From positions 120,819-142,408 of the forward strand of contig NZ_MOMC01000008.1 of NCBI RefSeq assembly GCF_001983105.1: DNA of 21,590 bases, in the 5' to 3' direction. A model generated the notes under the pieces. It saw only the letters and a list, made by a program, of their open reading frames with translations, was not told the origin of the DNA and searched no databases. The translations under genes and the position numbers were made by a program. Shown piece by piece: positions 7,608-14,826 of the stretch; position 1 is the stretch's first letter, and the number at the start of each line of letters is the position of its first letter. The DNA comes from Pseudofrankia asymbiotica. Lineage in GTDB: Bacteria; Actinomycetota; Actinomycetes; Frankiales; Frankiaceae.

Positions 7608-8063
7608 GTGGACAGCCCGCGCATCCGACCCGCCGTGGCCGAGGACCTGCCCGCCCTGCTGGACCTGTACCGGCAGCTCGCCGGCGGCCGGCCCGAGTCC
7701 GAACCCGCCGGCCCGGCCGACGCCGGGCCGATCCTGGCGCGGATCCTCGCCGATCCGGCCCGCCAGCTGCTGGTCGCCGACGCGGGCGGCCGCGTCGTCG
7801 GCACCGCCGAGGTGCTCGTCAACGCGAACCTGACGCACGGCGGCCAGCCCTGGGCGATCGTCGAGAACGTCGTCGTCGCCGCGGACGCGCGCCGGCTCGG
7901 CGCCGGCCGGGCGCTGATGGCCCACGTCGTCGCACAGGCCCGCGAGGCCGGCTGCTACAAGATCCAGCTGCTGTCCCGCGCCGAACGCGCCGACGCCCAC
8001 CTCTTCTACGAGTCCCTCGGCTTCACGCGCTCCGCCGTCGGCTTCCGCCGCTACCTGCCCTGA
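7608..8063 (+). CDS. GNAT-family N-acetyltransferase
   Basis: A 151-residue protein from GTG at 7608, with GAGGA at 7596-7600 (7-base spacing). It begins with the usual IRPAVAEDLPALLDLY segment of GNAT proteins. The strand VENVVVAADARR followed by LGAGRALM is motif A, where the R-x-x-G-x-G/A-type loop binds the CoA pyrophosphate. FYESLGFTRS near the C-terminus is motif B. The length is ordinary for a single-domain GNAT. The acceptor (amine of a small molecule, peptide or protein) cannot be inferred. It stands alone in front of a plus-strand membrane protein gene 200 bases downstream. Confidence 0.9.
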   Translation: MDSPRIRPAVAEDLPALLDLYRQLAGGRPESEPAGPADAGPILARILADPARQLLVADAGGRVVGTAEVLVNANLTHGGQPWAIVENVVVAADARRLGAGRALMAHVVAQAREAGCYKIQLLSRAERADAHLFYESLGFTRSAVGFRRYLP

Positions 8064-8264
8064 GACGTGGACCTCCGGGTCGCCGCCGAGGAGGTCAGTG
8101 CCCGGTGTGACGCGGCGGCGGGCGCGCGGCACGCTGGCGCGGTTCGACATACCGAAGTCGGCAGTCCAAAGGCGAGTCCGCTGCTCGGATCTCCTCGCGC
8201 CTACCGACGAAAGAGACGGACCAAGGACGACGGCCGGCCCGGCGCGGCGGGTGACGCTGTCGAC

Positions 8265-9344
8265 ATGCGGTTTCTGCTCGCCGGTGCGCTCATGCTGCTC
8301 TCGCCGTTCGTCGCGGAGTTCCTCGCGTTCGGGACGGCCGACCGGCTCGCCCTGATCGTCTTCCTCGCGCCGATGTACGGCAGCGGCGCGCTGCTCATCC
8401 GGGAGGCCGCCCGCCGGACCTCGTCGCCGTGGCTGACGGTCACGCTGCTCGCCACGGCGTACGGGATCGTCGAGGCGGGCCTGATCGACATGAGCCTGTT
8501 CAACCCGGTGTACGAGGGCACCGACGACTTCACCCGCCCCGCCCACGTGCCGCTGCTCGGGACCAGCGTGTACTACCTGCTGGCGTTCGTCATCGGGCAC
8601 GTCGTGTGGAGCATCGGCGTCCCGGTCGCGTTCGCCGAGAGTCTCGCGCCGGCCCGGCTGCGGCACCAACCGTGGCTGCGCCGACCCGGGCTGGTCGGAT
8701 GCGGCCTTCTCTACCTGGGCGGCGCGGCGTTGATCCACGCCGACGTCGCGGACGGGTTCACCCCCTCGGCCCCGCAGGTCGTGTTCGCCGTGGGGATCGC
8801 CGGGACCTGCCTGGCCGCCGCCTGGAGGTGGCGGCACCGGCCCTCTCCGCGCGGCGAGGACCGTCACGTGGTGGCATGGCGCGCCGGCGTGGCCGCGTTC
8901 GCGGTGACGGCCGGCTGGTGCGTGCTGCCCACGTCATGGCCCGGCGTCGCCGGGCAGGTCGCCCTGGCCTGCCTGGCCGGGGGCCTGCTCACCCGTCTGC
9001 CCGCGTGGACCCGCTGGACCGACGCGCACACCCTGGCCCTGGCCGCGGGCGCGCTGGTGACCTACCTCGGCGTCGCCTTCGTCTACCCCGTCGCCGACTA
9101 CCCGGGCGACCATGCCAACCCGGCGACCGAACGGCTCAGCGAGATGCTGTTCACCGTCGTCGTGATCGTCCTCGTGACGCTCGGCGCCCTACGACTGCGC
9201 ACCCCCGATCTCGGGCGCCCGGGCCCCGGATCTCCAGGTTCCGTGACCACCGCGGCGCAGGCCCGCGTGCCGGAGGCCGACGACGTGCCTACGGGACGCG
9301 GACCAGGTCGGCCGGCGCGAAGCTGGCCGGAAACGGCTCGGTGA
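8265..9344 (+). CDS. Polytopic integral membrane protein of unknown function
   Basis: A 359-residue protein from ATG at 8265; no strong ribosome site precedes it. Hydrophobic segments lie at roughly residues 1-22, 27-46, 52-75, 95-125, 137-157, 164-186, 205-225, 233-250, 258-282 and 305-325, giving about eight to ten membrane helices. The loop after the third segment (LFNPVYEGTDDF) and the LLIREAARR segment look conserved in character. The last 40 residues are a Gly/Pro/Ala-rich cytoplasmic tail, and its last 56 bases overlap the 3' end of the convergent Uma2 gene. I do not recognise the family. The 201 bases before the gene hold no other feature I can support. Confidence 0.75.
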   Translation: MRFLLAGALMLLSPFVAEFLAFGTADRLALIVFLAPMYGSGALLIREAARRTSSPWLTVTLLATAYGIVEAGLIDMSLFNPVYEGTDDFTRPAHVPLLGTSVYYLLAFVIGHVVWSIGVPVAFAESLAPARLRHQPWLRRPGLVGCGLLYLGGAALIHADVADGFTPSAPQVVFAVGIAGTCLAAAWRWRHRPSPRGEDRHVVAWRAGVAAFAVTAGWCVLPTSWPGVAGQVALACLAGGLLTRLPAWTRWTDAHTLALAAGALVTYLGVAFVYPVADYPGDHANPATERLSEMLFTVVVIVLVTLGALRLRTPDLGRPGPGSPGSVTTAAQARVPEADDVPTGRGPGRPARSWPETAR

Positions 9345-10002
9345 CGGTGACGACCGCGTCCGGCCCGGTCGTCGGCTCCTCGCGGTAGCCGTCGAGCGCC
9401 GGGTCGAGACGCAGCACCGTGACGGCCGGTCCCGTGCGGGCCGACGGGTCGACGATCCAGTACGACGACACACCGAGACGGCCGTAGACCTGCCGTTTGG
9501 TGAGCCGGTCCATACCGAGGCTGCTCGGTGAGAGCACCTCGACGGCCAGCAGGGGCACACCCAGGTAGGGCGCACCGGGCGTCAGGTCGACGGCGCGGGC
9601 CACGATGAGGTCGGGCTGCAGGCTGCCGCGCCTGCCCTTGCGAACATCGGGCGTCGGCCCGAACACGACCAGCCCGGCCGGGCAGGCGGCTTCGAGCACC
9701 ACGGCCAGCTTCAGCACCGCGCGCTGATGCTCCCAGGTGGGCGCTGGGCTCACAACGAGCGTCCCGTCGATGAGCTCGTAGCGGTTGCTGTCCTCGGGCG
9801 TCCGTTCGAGGTCGTCGATGGTGAACCCGTCCGGGCGGGAGACCAGCAGCAGCCCGTCAAGCAGCTCGTAGCGGAAGGCGCCGGGAAGCCCCACGAGGTC
9901 GTCCGGGGTGAACCCGTCCGGGCCGGGTGTCGGGAACGTCCAGGGATCGGGGAGCGCCCGGTCGGGGGGCGACGTCTCGGGCGGCACCGGCATGGCAGAC
10001 AT
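9289..10002 (-). CDS. Uma2-family (DUF820) putative PD-(D/E)XK endonuclease with duplicated N-terminal motif
   Basis: A 237-residue protein from ATG at 10002, with GAGGAG 6 bases upstream. The Uma2 core is present: RYELIDGTLVVSPAP, then HQ for the first helix, QPDLIVAR (the PD of the nuclease motif), VEVLSPSS (the ExL/K strand) and the closing YGRLGVSSYWIVDP. Members are thought to share the restriction-endonuclease fold; their cellular role is poorly known and they are abundant in actinobacteria and cyanobacteria. Unusually, the N-terminal PDGFTxDDL...RYELxDG block occurs twice in tandem (residues about 28-55 and 57-85). The C-terminal codons overlap the convergent membrane-protein gene by 56 bases. 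Confidence 0.9.
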   Translation of the reverse strand: MSAMPVPPETSPPDRALPDPWTFPTPGPDGFTPDDLVGLPGAFRYELLDGLLLVSRPDGFTIDDLERTPEDSNRYELIDGTLVVSPAPTWEHQRAVLKLAVVLEAACPAGLVVFGPTPDVRKGRRGSLQPDLIVARAVDLTPGAPYLGVPLLAVEVLSPSSLGMDRLTKRQVYGRLGVSSYWIVDPSARTGPAVTVLRLDPALDGYREEPTTGPDAVVTVTEPFPASFAPADLVRVP

Positions 10003-10306
10003 GATGCGCTCCTCAGGGGCAGGGACATGGGCCAACGCTGACCGCCGGACCGGCATCAGCGCCACCACCAGGACGAAACTGGGGAAACCGCCCCGCTGTC
10101 CACAGCCCCCGCATTCCGACCGTGGCCTCCGAGTGGTCCTGAACCCCACACCGGTGGCATCGGCGCTCCCGCGGACCTGATCAGCGGTTCCGTGCCCGGA
10201 TCCGAACCGCGAGGGCTCGCGGTTCGGATCCGGGCACAGGCCGGGCGCTCTCCCGCTCCGAGGGCGGGCGGACGCCGTGGGGGACGGCGCTCAGGCGTCG
10301 GCGACC
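10003..10306. other. Intergenic stretch of 304 bases between two minus-strand genes
   Basis: Holds the leader of the Uma2 gene (GAGGAG just before 10002), a 22-bp hairpin at 10192-10237 and one copy of a 16-base tandem repeat at 10291-10306. No coding potential with the codon bias of its neighbours was seen. Confidence 0.6.
10192..10237 (-). terminator. Very long hairpin terminator, 22-bp perfect stem
   Basis: The arms 10192-10213 and 10216-10237 are exact reverse complements separated by only GG. It lies 70 bases past the stop of the AhpD-like gene on the minus strand and upstream of the Uma2 gene, as expected for a terminator separating the two. Confidence 0.8.
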
Positions 10307-10322
10307 TCAGGCGTCGGCGACG
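10291..10322. repeat. 16-base tandem duplication across a stop codon
   Basis: TCAGGCGTCGGCGAC occurs at 10291 and again at 10307, with a 16-base period. The second copy carries the last codons and stop of the AhpD-like gene, so those codons (Val-Ala-Asp-Ala-stop) are repeated just downstream of the gene. Confidence 0.85.
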
Positions 10323-10756
10323 TGGTGGGTGGCGACGTTGAGCCGGTTCCACACGTTGATCTGTCCGATCGCGAGCAGCAGGGCGGCGAGCTGGGCCTCG
10401 TCGTAGTGCCGGGCCGCCTCGCCGAACACGTCGTCGGGCACCGGGTCGCCTCGGTCGGCGACGCGGGTCACGGCCTCGGTGAGCGCGAGCGCGGCCCGCT
10501 CGGCGTCGGTGAAGAACGCCGCGTCCCGCCAGCCGGCGACCGTGTCGATCCGGTCGTCCGACTCCCCGGCCTTGCGCAGCGCCGCCGCGTGCATCCGCAG
10601 GCACCACGCGCAGCCGTTGATCTGGCTCGCGCGCAGGTTGACCAGCTCGATCGTCTGTTCCGGCAGCCCGGTGTCCTTCACCGCCTCGTCGAGCGCGGCC
10701 AGCGCCTTCATCGCGGCCGGGACGACGTACACCGGGTGCTTCATGCGTGCTTCCAC
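10307..10756 (-). CDS. Carboxymuconolactone decarboxylase/AhpD-like protein
   Basis: A 149-residue protein from GTG at 10756, with AGGAGG 5 bases upstream (complement of 10762-10767); the internal ATG at 10744 is less well placed. LVNLRASQINGCAWCLRMHAAA carries the AhpD signature CxxCxxxH (Cys49, Cys52, His56), used in this family for peroxidase or disulfide-reductase chemistry. The later AAFFTDAERAALALTEAVT and NVWNRLNVATH segments also match AhpD/CMD-fold proteins. It is divergently oriented from an ECF41-type sigma factor gene; AhpD/CMD-like proteins are a characteristic partner of ECF41 factors and are probably their regulatory target. A role in redox or xenobiotic stress is inference. 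Confidence 0.93.
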   Translation of the reverse strand: MEARMKHPVYVVPAAMKALAALDEAVKDTGLPEQTIELVNLRASQINGCAWCLRMHAAALRKAGESDDRIDTVAGWRDAAFFTDAERAALALTEAVTRVADRGDPVPDDVFGEAARHYDEAQLAALLLAIGQINVWNRLNVATHHVADA

Positions 10757-10785
10757 GAGAACCTCCTGCGGTTCGTGCCAGGTTC

Positions 10786-10865
10786 GGTCACATCCGCCTG
10801 GCGTCGACGGTCAGTGCTATGACCCGACGCGAGGGAGGAACGTGACAGATGCGCGAACGTGACAG
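10786..10865. promoter_or_regulatory. Divergent ECF41/CMD control region with direct repeats
   Basis: GAACGTGACAG occurs at 10838-10848 and 10855-10865, flanking the sigma-factor start codon; read on the minus strand both contain TGTCAC, which resembles the TGTCA-type -35 element reported for ECF41 promoters. The upstream copy is followed 15-16 bases later by CGTT. On the plus strand GGTCACA (10786-10792) is followed after 16 bases by GGTC. These are candidate self-recognised promoters, not proven ones. Confidence 0.4.
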
Positions 10866-11910
10866 CCACCACGGTGAGGCCCTCGGCCCCGACGGGATCG
10901 GCGAGGCAGGCGACCCCATGGCGGCCGCCGAGGCGGAGGTGGCGGGCACGCCGGACTGGCTGGCCGGGCGGTTCGAGGAGAACCGGCCCTACCTGCGGTC
11001 CGTCGCCTACCGGATGCTCGGCTCGTTCGCCGAGGCCGACGACGCCGTCCAGGAGACCTGGCTGCGCCTCGCCCGGTCCGACGCGGACGGCATCGACAAC
11101 CTGCGCGGCTGGCTGACGACCGTCGTCGGCCGGGTGTGCCTGAACGCGCTGCGCTCCCGGGCGACCCGGCACGAGGAGCCGCTGGAGGCCCGGCTGCCCG
11201 ACCCCGTGGTCACCCGGCCCGACGACGCCGCCGGCCCCGAGCAGGAGGCCGTCCTGGCCGAGTCGGTGGGGCTGGCGCTGCTCGTCGTGCTGGACACGCT
11301 GAGCCCGCCGGAGCGGCTGGCGTTCGTCCTGCACGACCTGTTCGGGGTGCCGTTCGACGAGATCGCCCCGATGGTCGGCCGGTCCGCGCAGGCGACCCGC
11401 CAGCTCGCGAGCCGGGCACGCCGCCGGGTCCGCGGCACCGCCACAGCCGCGGAGTCCCCCGAAGCCGAAGCCGGTACCGGTGACGCCGGTGATGCCGTGA
11501 ACGCGGCGGGCGGGCGGGCACCGGCGGACCGGGCACGCCAGCGGGAAGTCGTCGACGCGTTCTTCGCCGCCGCCCGCGGCGGCGACTTCGAGGGGCTGCT
11601 CGCCGTGCTCGACCCCGACGTCCTGCTGCGCGCCGACGTCGGTGCCCGGGTGGCACCCGCTCTCGCGGCCGCCGCCGGCGTGCGCCGTGGCGCGCGCGAG
11701 GTCGCCGCGAGCGCCCTGATGTTCGCCAACCCGGCCGCCGTGCTGCGCCCGGTGCTGGTCAACGGCCTCACCGGAGTCGTCGCCACCGTCGAGGGCCAGC
11801 CCACTGGCGTCATGGCGTTCACCGTCGTGGGCGGTCGTGTCACCGAGATCGACGCCTGGTCCGGCCCGGAGCGCCTGCGCCACCTGGACCTCGCCGCCCT
11901 CGACGGCTGA
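10849..11910 (+). CDS. ECF41-type RNA polymerase sigma factor with SnoaL-like C-terminal domain
   Basis: A 353-residue protein; ATG at 10849 follows AGGAA by 8 bases. Residues about 40-100 are region 2 (RPYLRSVAYRMLGSFAEADD, then AVQETWLRL and NLRGWLTTVVGRVCLNALRSR). Residues about 145-200 are region 4 (LDTLSPPERLAFVLHDLFGV, PFDEIAPMVGRSAQATRQLA). RLPDP in the linker corresponds to the WLPEP-like motif of ECF41 factors. From about residue 225 a SnoaL/NTF2-like extension follows, including DPDVLLRADVG, NPAAVL and NGLTGVVATVEGQP. In ECF41 factors this domain replaces a separate anti-sigma and modulates activity in cis. The divergent AhpD-like gene is the expected target. Confidence 0.93.
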   Translation: MRERDSHHGEALGPDGIGEAGDPMAAAEAEVAGTPDWLAGRFEENRPYLRSVAYRMLGSFAEADDAVQETWLRLARSDADGIDNLRGWLTTVVGRVCLNALRSRATRHEEPLEARLPDPVVTRPDDAAGPEQEAVLAESVGLALLVVLDTLSPPERLAFVLHDLFGVPFDEIAPMVGRSAQATRQLASRARRRVRGTATAAESPEAEAGTGDAGDAVNAAGGRAPADRARQREVVDAFFAAARGGDFEGLLAVLDPDVLLRADVGARVAPALAAAAGVRRGAREVAASALMFANPAAVLRPVLVNGLTGVVATVEGQPTGVMAFTVVGGRVTEIDAWSGPERLRHLDLAALDG

Positions 11911-11940
11911 GCGACGCGACGGCCGAGCGGCGGCCACGCC

Positions 11941-11980
11941 ACGAGGTCACCCGCCGACACCGGTCGGCGGGTGACCTCGT
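11941..11980. terminator. Bidirectional hairpin terminator, 18-bp stem
   Basis: The arms 11941-11958 and 11963-11980 are perfect complements around a 4-base loop. They lie between the sigma-factor stop (11910) and the stop of the convergent amidohydrolase gene (12001). Confidence 0.85.
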
Positions 11981-12000
11981 ACCGCGTGGGCCGGAGGGTG

Positions 12001-13152
12001 TCAGCCCATGCGGCGGGCCAGGGCGGGCAGGAGCCGCTGCGCGTTCTCGCGGTTGACGCGGCGGCGGGTGGCCGCGTCGAGGAACGGGTCGGTGTCGATC
12101 GCCCGCGCGTTCAGCCTGGCCCCGTCGGCGGTCGCGGCCGGCCAGTCCGAGCCGTAGAGGATCCGGTCGGCGCCGGCGGCGGCGAGCAGCGACGGGGTGG
12201 CGTGCGGGGAGGTGGGCATGGCGGTGTCGTAGTAGAACCGTTTGAGGGCTCGCACGGCGGTGGCCTCGTCGACGCCGGCTCCCAGGTAGGTGCCGAGCTG
12301 CAGCCGGCCGGCCATGTACGGGAAGAAGCCGCCTCCGTGGGGGAGGATCCACCGTATGTCGGGAAAGCGGGTGAGGGTGCCCGCGAGCACCATCTTGACG
12401 GCGGCGCGGGTGGTGTCGGCCAGGAAGTCGACGAGGAACTCGGCTACCGGTGTCCCCCCGCATCCGGCCAGGTTGAACGGGTGGGTGAACACCACGGCCT
12501 TGCGGCGGTTCAGTTCGGCGAGGACCGGGTCGAAGCTCGGATCTCCGAGGTAGAGGCCCGCGGCGTGCATGTTCACCGATACCCCGTCGGCCTTCAGGGT
12601 GTCCAGCGCATACGCGGCGGCCTCAAGGGCGATGTCGACCTGGGTCAACGGCAGGTAGGCGAAGAAGCCGAAGCGTTTCGGCTGGCTGCGGACGACCTCG
12701 GCCAACCCGTCGTTCCCTATCCGGGTCATCTCCCGGATCAGGTCCGCCGTCAGGCCGGACAGGAACTCCGCCGGGACCGGGCCGGAGAGCACCGCGGCGG
12801 CGACCCCGGTCTGGTCCATGATCTGCAGGGTGCTCGCCAGGTCCCACTGCGCCCAGGGCGGTCCGCCGCTGGGCGGAAGAAGCCCATGGTCGATCAGCCA
12901 CTGGCGGGAGGCGGGCGGATTGGCGTGCTGGTGCACGTCAATGCGGCCGGCGGAATTGAAGGTGCCGCTACTGGCGGTGTCGGCGCTGGGAGGGTCGGCG
13001 GCCGCGGCGCTGGTCACCTGGAAGGCCGTCGGTGTCAGGGCGGCGGCACCCAGGGCGGCGGCGCCCAGAACAGCTGTCCGCCGGTTTGGATTCGCCGAAA
13101 CATCCAGGTCGTCGGGTGCCTGGCCGTCGCCGGCGTCGTTCACGTGGCGCAC
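12001..13152 (-). CDS. Exported amidohydrolase (ACMSD-like, amidohydrolase_2 family)
   Basis: A 383-residue protein. GTG at 13152 is chosen because AGAGGAG precedes it by 5 bases; the frame stays open further upstream without such a site. Residues about 20-52 (NRRTAVLGAAALGAAALTP and a following Ala-rich stretch) look like a twin-arginine-type signal, implying export after folding with metal bound. The mature TIM-barrel shows IDVHQH (the HxH metal pair, His74/His76), VVFTHPFN, WILPHGGG and ILYGSDWP (catalytic Asp). These are the marks of the ACMSD/2-hydroxy-type decarboxylase and hydrolase family, which act on aromatic or muconate-like acids through zinc. The substrate is unknown. It is a single gene facing the ECF41 sigma gene, with a shared terminator. 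Confidence 0.9.
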   Translation of the reverse strand: MRHVNDAGDGQAPDDLDVSANPNRRTAVLGAAALGAAALTPTAFQVTSAAAADPPSADTASSGTFNSAGRIDVHQHANPPASRQWLIDHGLLPPSGGPPWAQWDLASTLQIMDQTGVAAAVLSGPVPAEFLSGLTADLIREMTRIGNDGLAEVVRSQPKRFGFFAYLPLTQVDIALEAAAYALDTLKADGVSVNMHAAGLYLGDPSFDPVLAELNRRKAVVFTHPFNLAGCGGTPVAEFLVDFLADTTRAAVKMVLAGTLTRFPDIRWILPHGGGFFPYMAGRLQLGTYLGAGVDEATAVRALKRFYYDTAMPTSPHATPSLLAAAGADRILYGSDWPAATADGARLNARAIDTDPFLDAATRRRVNRENAQRLLPALARRMG

Positions 13153-13464
13153 AAAAACTCCTCTGCGGACGGACCGGGGAATTTCGCGTCGTGCGTGACC
13201 GTGTTCGGTGTGGTGCTCAGCCGACGACAGAGCGACTCGGCGCGCCGGGGGATGCGGCGTGCCAGTTGCACAATCAAACATTTTTGCCGAGGGGTGTAGT
13301 GGGGCGCTGTTGCCAGCGAAAAGACACGGCCGAGTGTCCGTAGCCGAGCAGTCACCTGATCACTGCGACAGGTTAACGCCCGTCAGCATTGAGTGTCATT
13401 CAGTTCTATGAATTTGCTTCGGGTATCTCGGCTGTTATCGGTAGAACCCGGAGGAACTGGACCA

Positions 13465-13677
13465 ATGGCGTCCGGCAGGCGGCCGATGACCAGCGCGGCG
13501 GGCCCGTCAGCCACTCCGGCCGTCACCGCCGAGGCGGCGGGCCGCCTCGGCCGCGTGGGCGGTGGAGGCTGGAGCCGAGCCGGGGCCGGATGGCCGATCA
13601 CGCCCGCCACCCCGTCGATCGCCGGTCACGGCTGTGCAGGGCAGACTGTTCAGTCCGAACTTGACAGTCTGGACTGA
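13465..13677 (+). CDS. Possible small ORF (70 residues) with its own ribosome site
   Basis: ATG at 13465 is preceded by GGAGGAA at 13450-13456 (about 10-base spacing) and by a TTGCTT/TATCGG pair (13414-13419, 13436-13441) that could be a promoter. The product starts MASGRRPMTSAAGPS, is Gly/Ala/Pro-rich with no recognisable domain, and ends inside the MarR promoter. It may be a leader peptide, a decayed gene, or chance. No homology can be claimed. Confidence 0.25.
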   Translation: MASGRRPMTSAAGPSATPAVTAEAAGRLGRVGGGGWSRAGAGWPITPATPSIAGHGCAGQTVQSELDSLD

Positions 13678-13696
13678 CGATACGTAGCGTCGGCTC
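13642..13696 (+). promoter_or_regulatory. Promoter and MarR-type operator of the marR operon (leaderless)
   Basis: TTGACA at 13661-13666 and TAGCGT at 13685-13690 (18-base spacer) form a good housekeeping promoter, placing the start of transcription at the ATG at 13697; no ribosome site precedes that ATG. Inverted repeats overlap it: CAGACT (13642-13647) with AGTCTG (13666-13671), and TCAGTCC (13650-13656) with GGACTGA (13671-13677). Binding there by the encoded MarR protein would block RNA polymerase. Confidence 0.65.
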
Positions 13697-14176
13697 ATGG
13701 CTGGGACGCACACGGATGAAGCCGGCGGCCAGGGCGGGGAGCCGCTCGCCGAGTCGGCCGCCGCGGTGTCGCGGGACCTGCGGGTGGTGATCAGCCGGAT
13801 GCGCCGCCGGCTGCGCGAGGTCGCCGACGCGGAGGGGGAGCTGAGCCCGTCGCAGACCTCCGTGCTCGCCCGGCTCTCGAAGGAGGGCGCCTGGACCGCC
13901 AGCGGGCTGGCGACGGCCGAGCGGGTCCGCCCGCAGTCGATGGCCGCCACGCTCACCGCGCTGGACACCCACGGCCTGATCCGCCGCGACCCCGACCCCA
14001 CGGACGGCCGCCGCCAGCTCGTCACGCTGACCGACGCCGGCCGGCGTCACGCCGCGGGCGACAGCGCCGCCCGCGCGCAGTGGCTGACCCGCGCGCTGCA
14101 CGACCACTACACCGAGGCCGAGCTGCAGACCCTCATGGAGGCCATGGCCCTCCTCGACCGGCTCGCGCAGCTGTGA
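13697..14176 (+). CDS. MarR-family transcriptional regulator
   Basis: A 159-residue protein, normal MarR length. Residues about 25-60 form the first helices (SRDLRVVISRMRRRLREVAD); the winged helix-turn-helix follows with LSPSQTSVLARLSKEGAWTA, SGLATAERVRPQSMAATLTA and the wing DPTDGRRQLVTLTDAGRR. The C-terminal helices (HYTEAELQTLMEAMALLDRL) complete the dimer interface. The ATG at 13697 coincides with the predicted transcription start, so the mRNA is probably leaderless. It leads an operon with an isochorismatase-like hydrolase and a multidrug-type exporter. Such MarR proteins usually repress their own operon and release DNA when a phenolic or other small compound binds; the ligand here is unknown. 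Confidence 0.92.
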   Translation: MAGTHTDEAGGQGGEPLAESAAAVSRDLRVVISRMRRRLREVADAEGELSPSQTSVLARLSKEGAWTASGLATAERVRPQSMAATLTALDTHGLIRRDPDPTDGRRQLVTLTDAGRRHAAGDSAARAQWLTRALHDHYTEAELQTLMEAMALLDRLAQL

Positions 14177-14235
14177 CCGCGCTCCACACCGACGCAGGAA
14201 CCGCCATCCGCGGTCTCACGACGAAAGGCAGCCTC

Positions 14236-14826
14236 ATGACCGCCACCGCGCTGGACCCGAAGACCGCGCTCGTCGTCATCGACCTGCAGAAGGGCGTCGC
14301 CAGCAGGTCCACCGTCCCGCACCCCGCGGGCGAGGTCGTCACCCAGACCGTGGCGCTCGCCGACGCGTTCCGCGCCGCCAGCCTGCCGGTGGTGCTGGTA
14401 CGCGTCTCGTTCGCCGCCGACGGGGCGGACACGCCACCGGGCCGCACCGACGCGGGCCGAGGCATGGCCGCGACGCCCCGCCCCGCGGGGTGGGACGAGA
14501 TCGTCGACGAGCTCGCCGGCCACCCGAAGGACGTGGTCGTCACCAAGCGCAACTGGGGGGCGTTCCACGGCACCGAGCTGGACGTGATCCTGCGCCGCCG
14601 CGGTATCACCCAGATCGTGCTCACCGGCGTCGCGACGAGCATCGGCGTGGAGTCCACCGCCCGCGCCGCCCACGAGCACGGCTACCACGTCACCCTGGCG
14701 ACCGACGCAATGGCGGACATGTCCGCCGAGTCCCACGAGCACAGCATCCGGGTGATCTTCCCCCGCCTCGGCGAGACCGCCACCACCGCCGAGATCCTGG
14801 AGCTGCTCGCCAAGACGCACGCCTGA
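14236..14826 (+). CDS. Isochorismatase-like hydrolase lacking the catalytic cysteine
   Basis: A 196-residue protein; ATG at 14236 follows an AAAGG ribosome site. ALVVIDLQKG holds the family Asp (Asp16) and VVVTKRNWGAF the Lys (Lys104). At the position of the nucleophilic Cys of nicotinamidase-type relatives the sequence reads GVATSIGVES, with Gly137 in place of Cys. This is like true isochorismatases (EntB, PhzD), which also lack the Cys and hydrolyse a vinyl ether. An action on isochorismate or a related compound is possible but not shown; no siderophore or phenazine genes lie nearby. The stop overlaps the start of the exporter gene, so the two are translationally coupled. Confidence 0.9.
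   Translation: MTATALDPKTALVVIDLQKGVASRSTVPHPAGEVVTQTVALADAFRAASLPVVLVRVSFAADGADTPPGRTDAGRGMAATPRPAGWDEIVDELAGHPKDVVVTKRNWGAFHGTELDVILRRRGITQIVLTGVATSIGVESTARAAHEHGYHVTLATDAMADMSAESHEHSIRVIFPRLGETATTAEILELLAKTHA

Larger units (their letters stand above)
13153..13696. other. Intergenic region of 544 bases between divergent genes, AT-richer in its middle
   Basis: The stretch 13260-13450 is clearly less GC-rich than its surroundings (for example AATCAAACATTTTTG near 13271) and should hold promoters for the minus-strand amidohydrolase and for plus-strand transcription. It includes a doubtful small ORF at 13465-13677 and the MarR promoter/operator at 13642-13696. No RNA gene was recognised. Confidence 0.5.

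Noticed and set aside
7364..8110. 248-codon plus-strand frame across the 50-bp palindrome
   Set aside because: It is out of frame with the GNAT gene, Arg-rich, and crosses both the operator and the palindrome. It is a high-GC artefact.
13153..13281. Longer N-terminus for the amidohydrolase
   Set aside because: The frame is open, but the AGAGGAG before GTG 13152 and the position of the signal peptide favour the shorter form.
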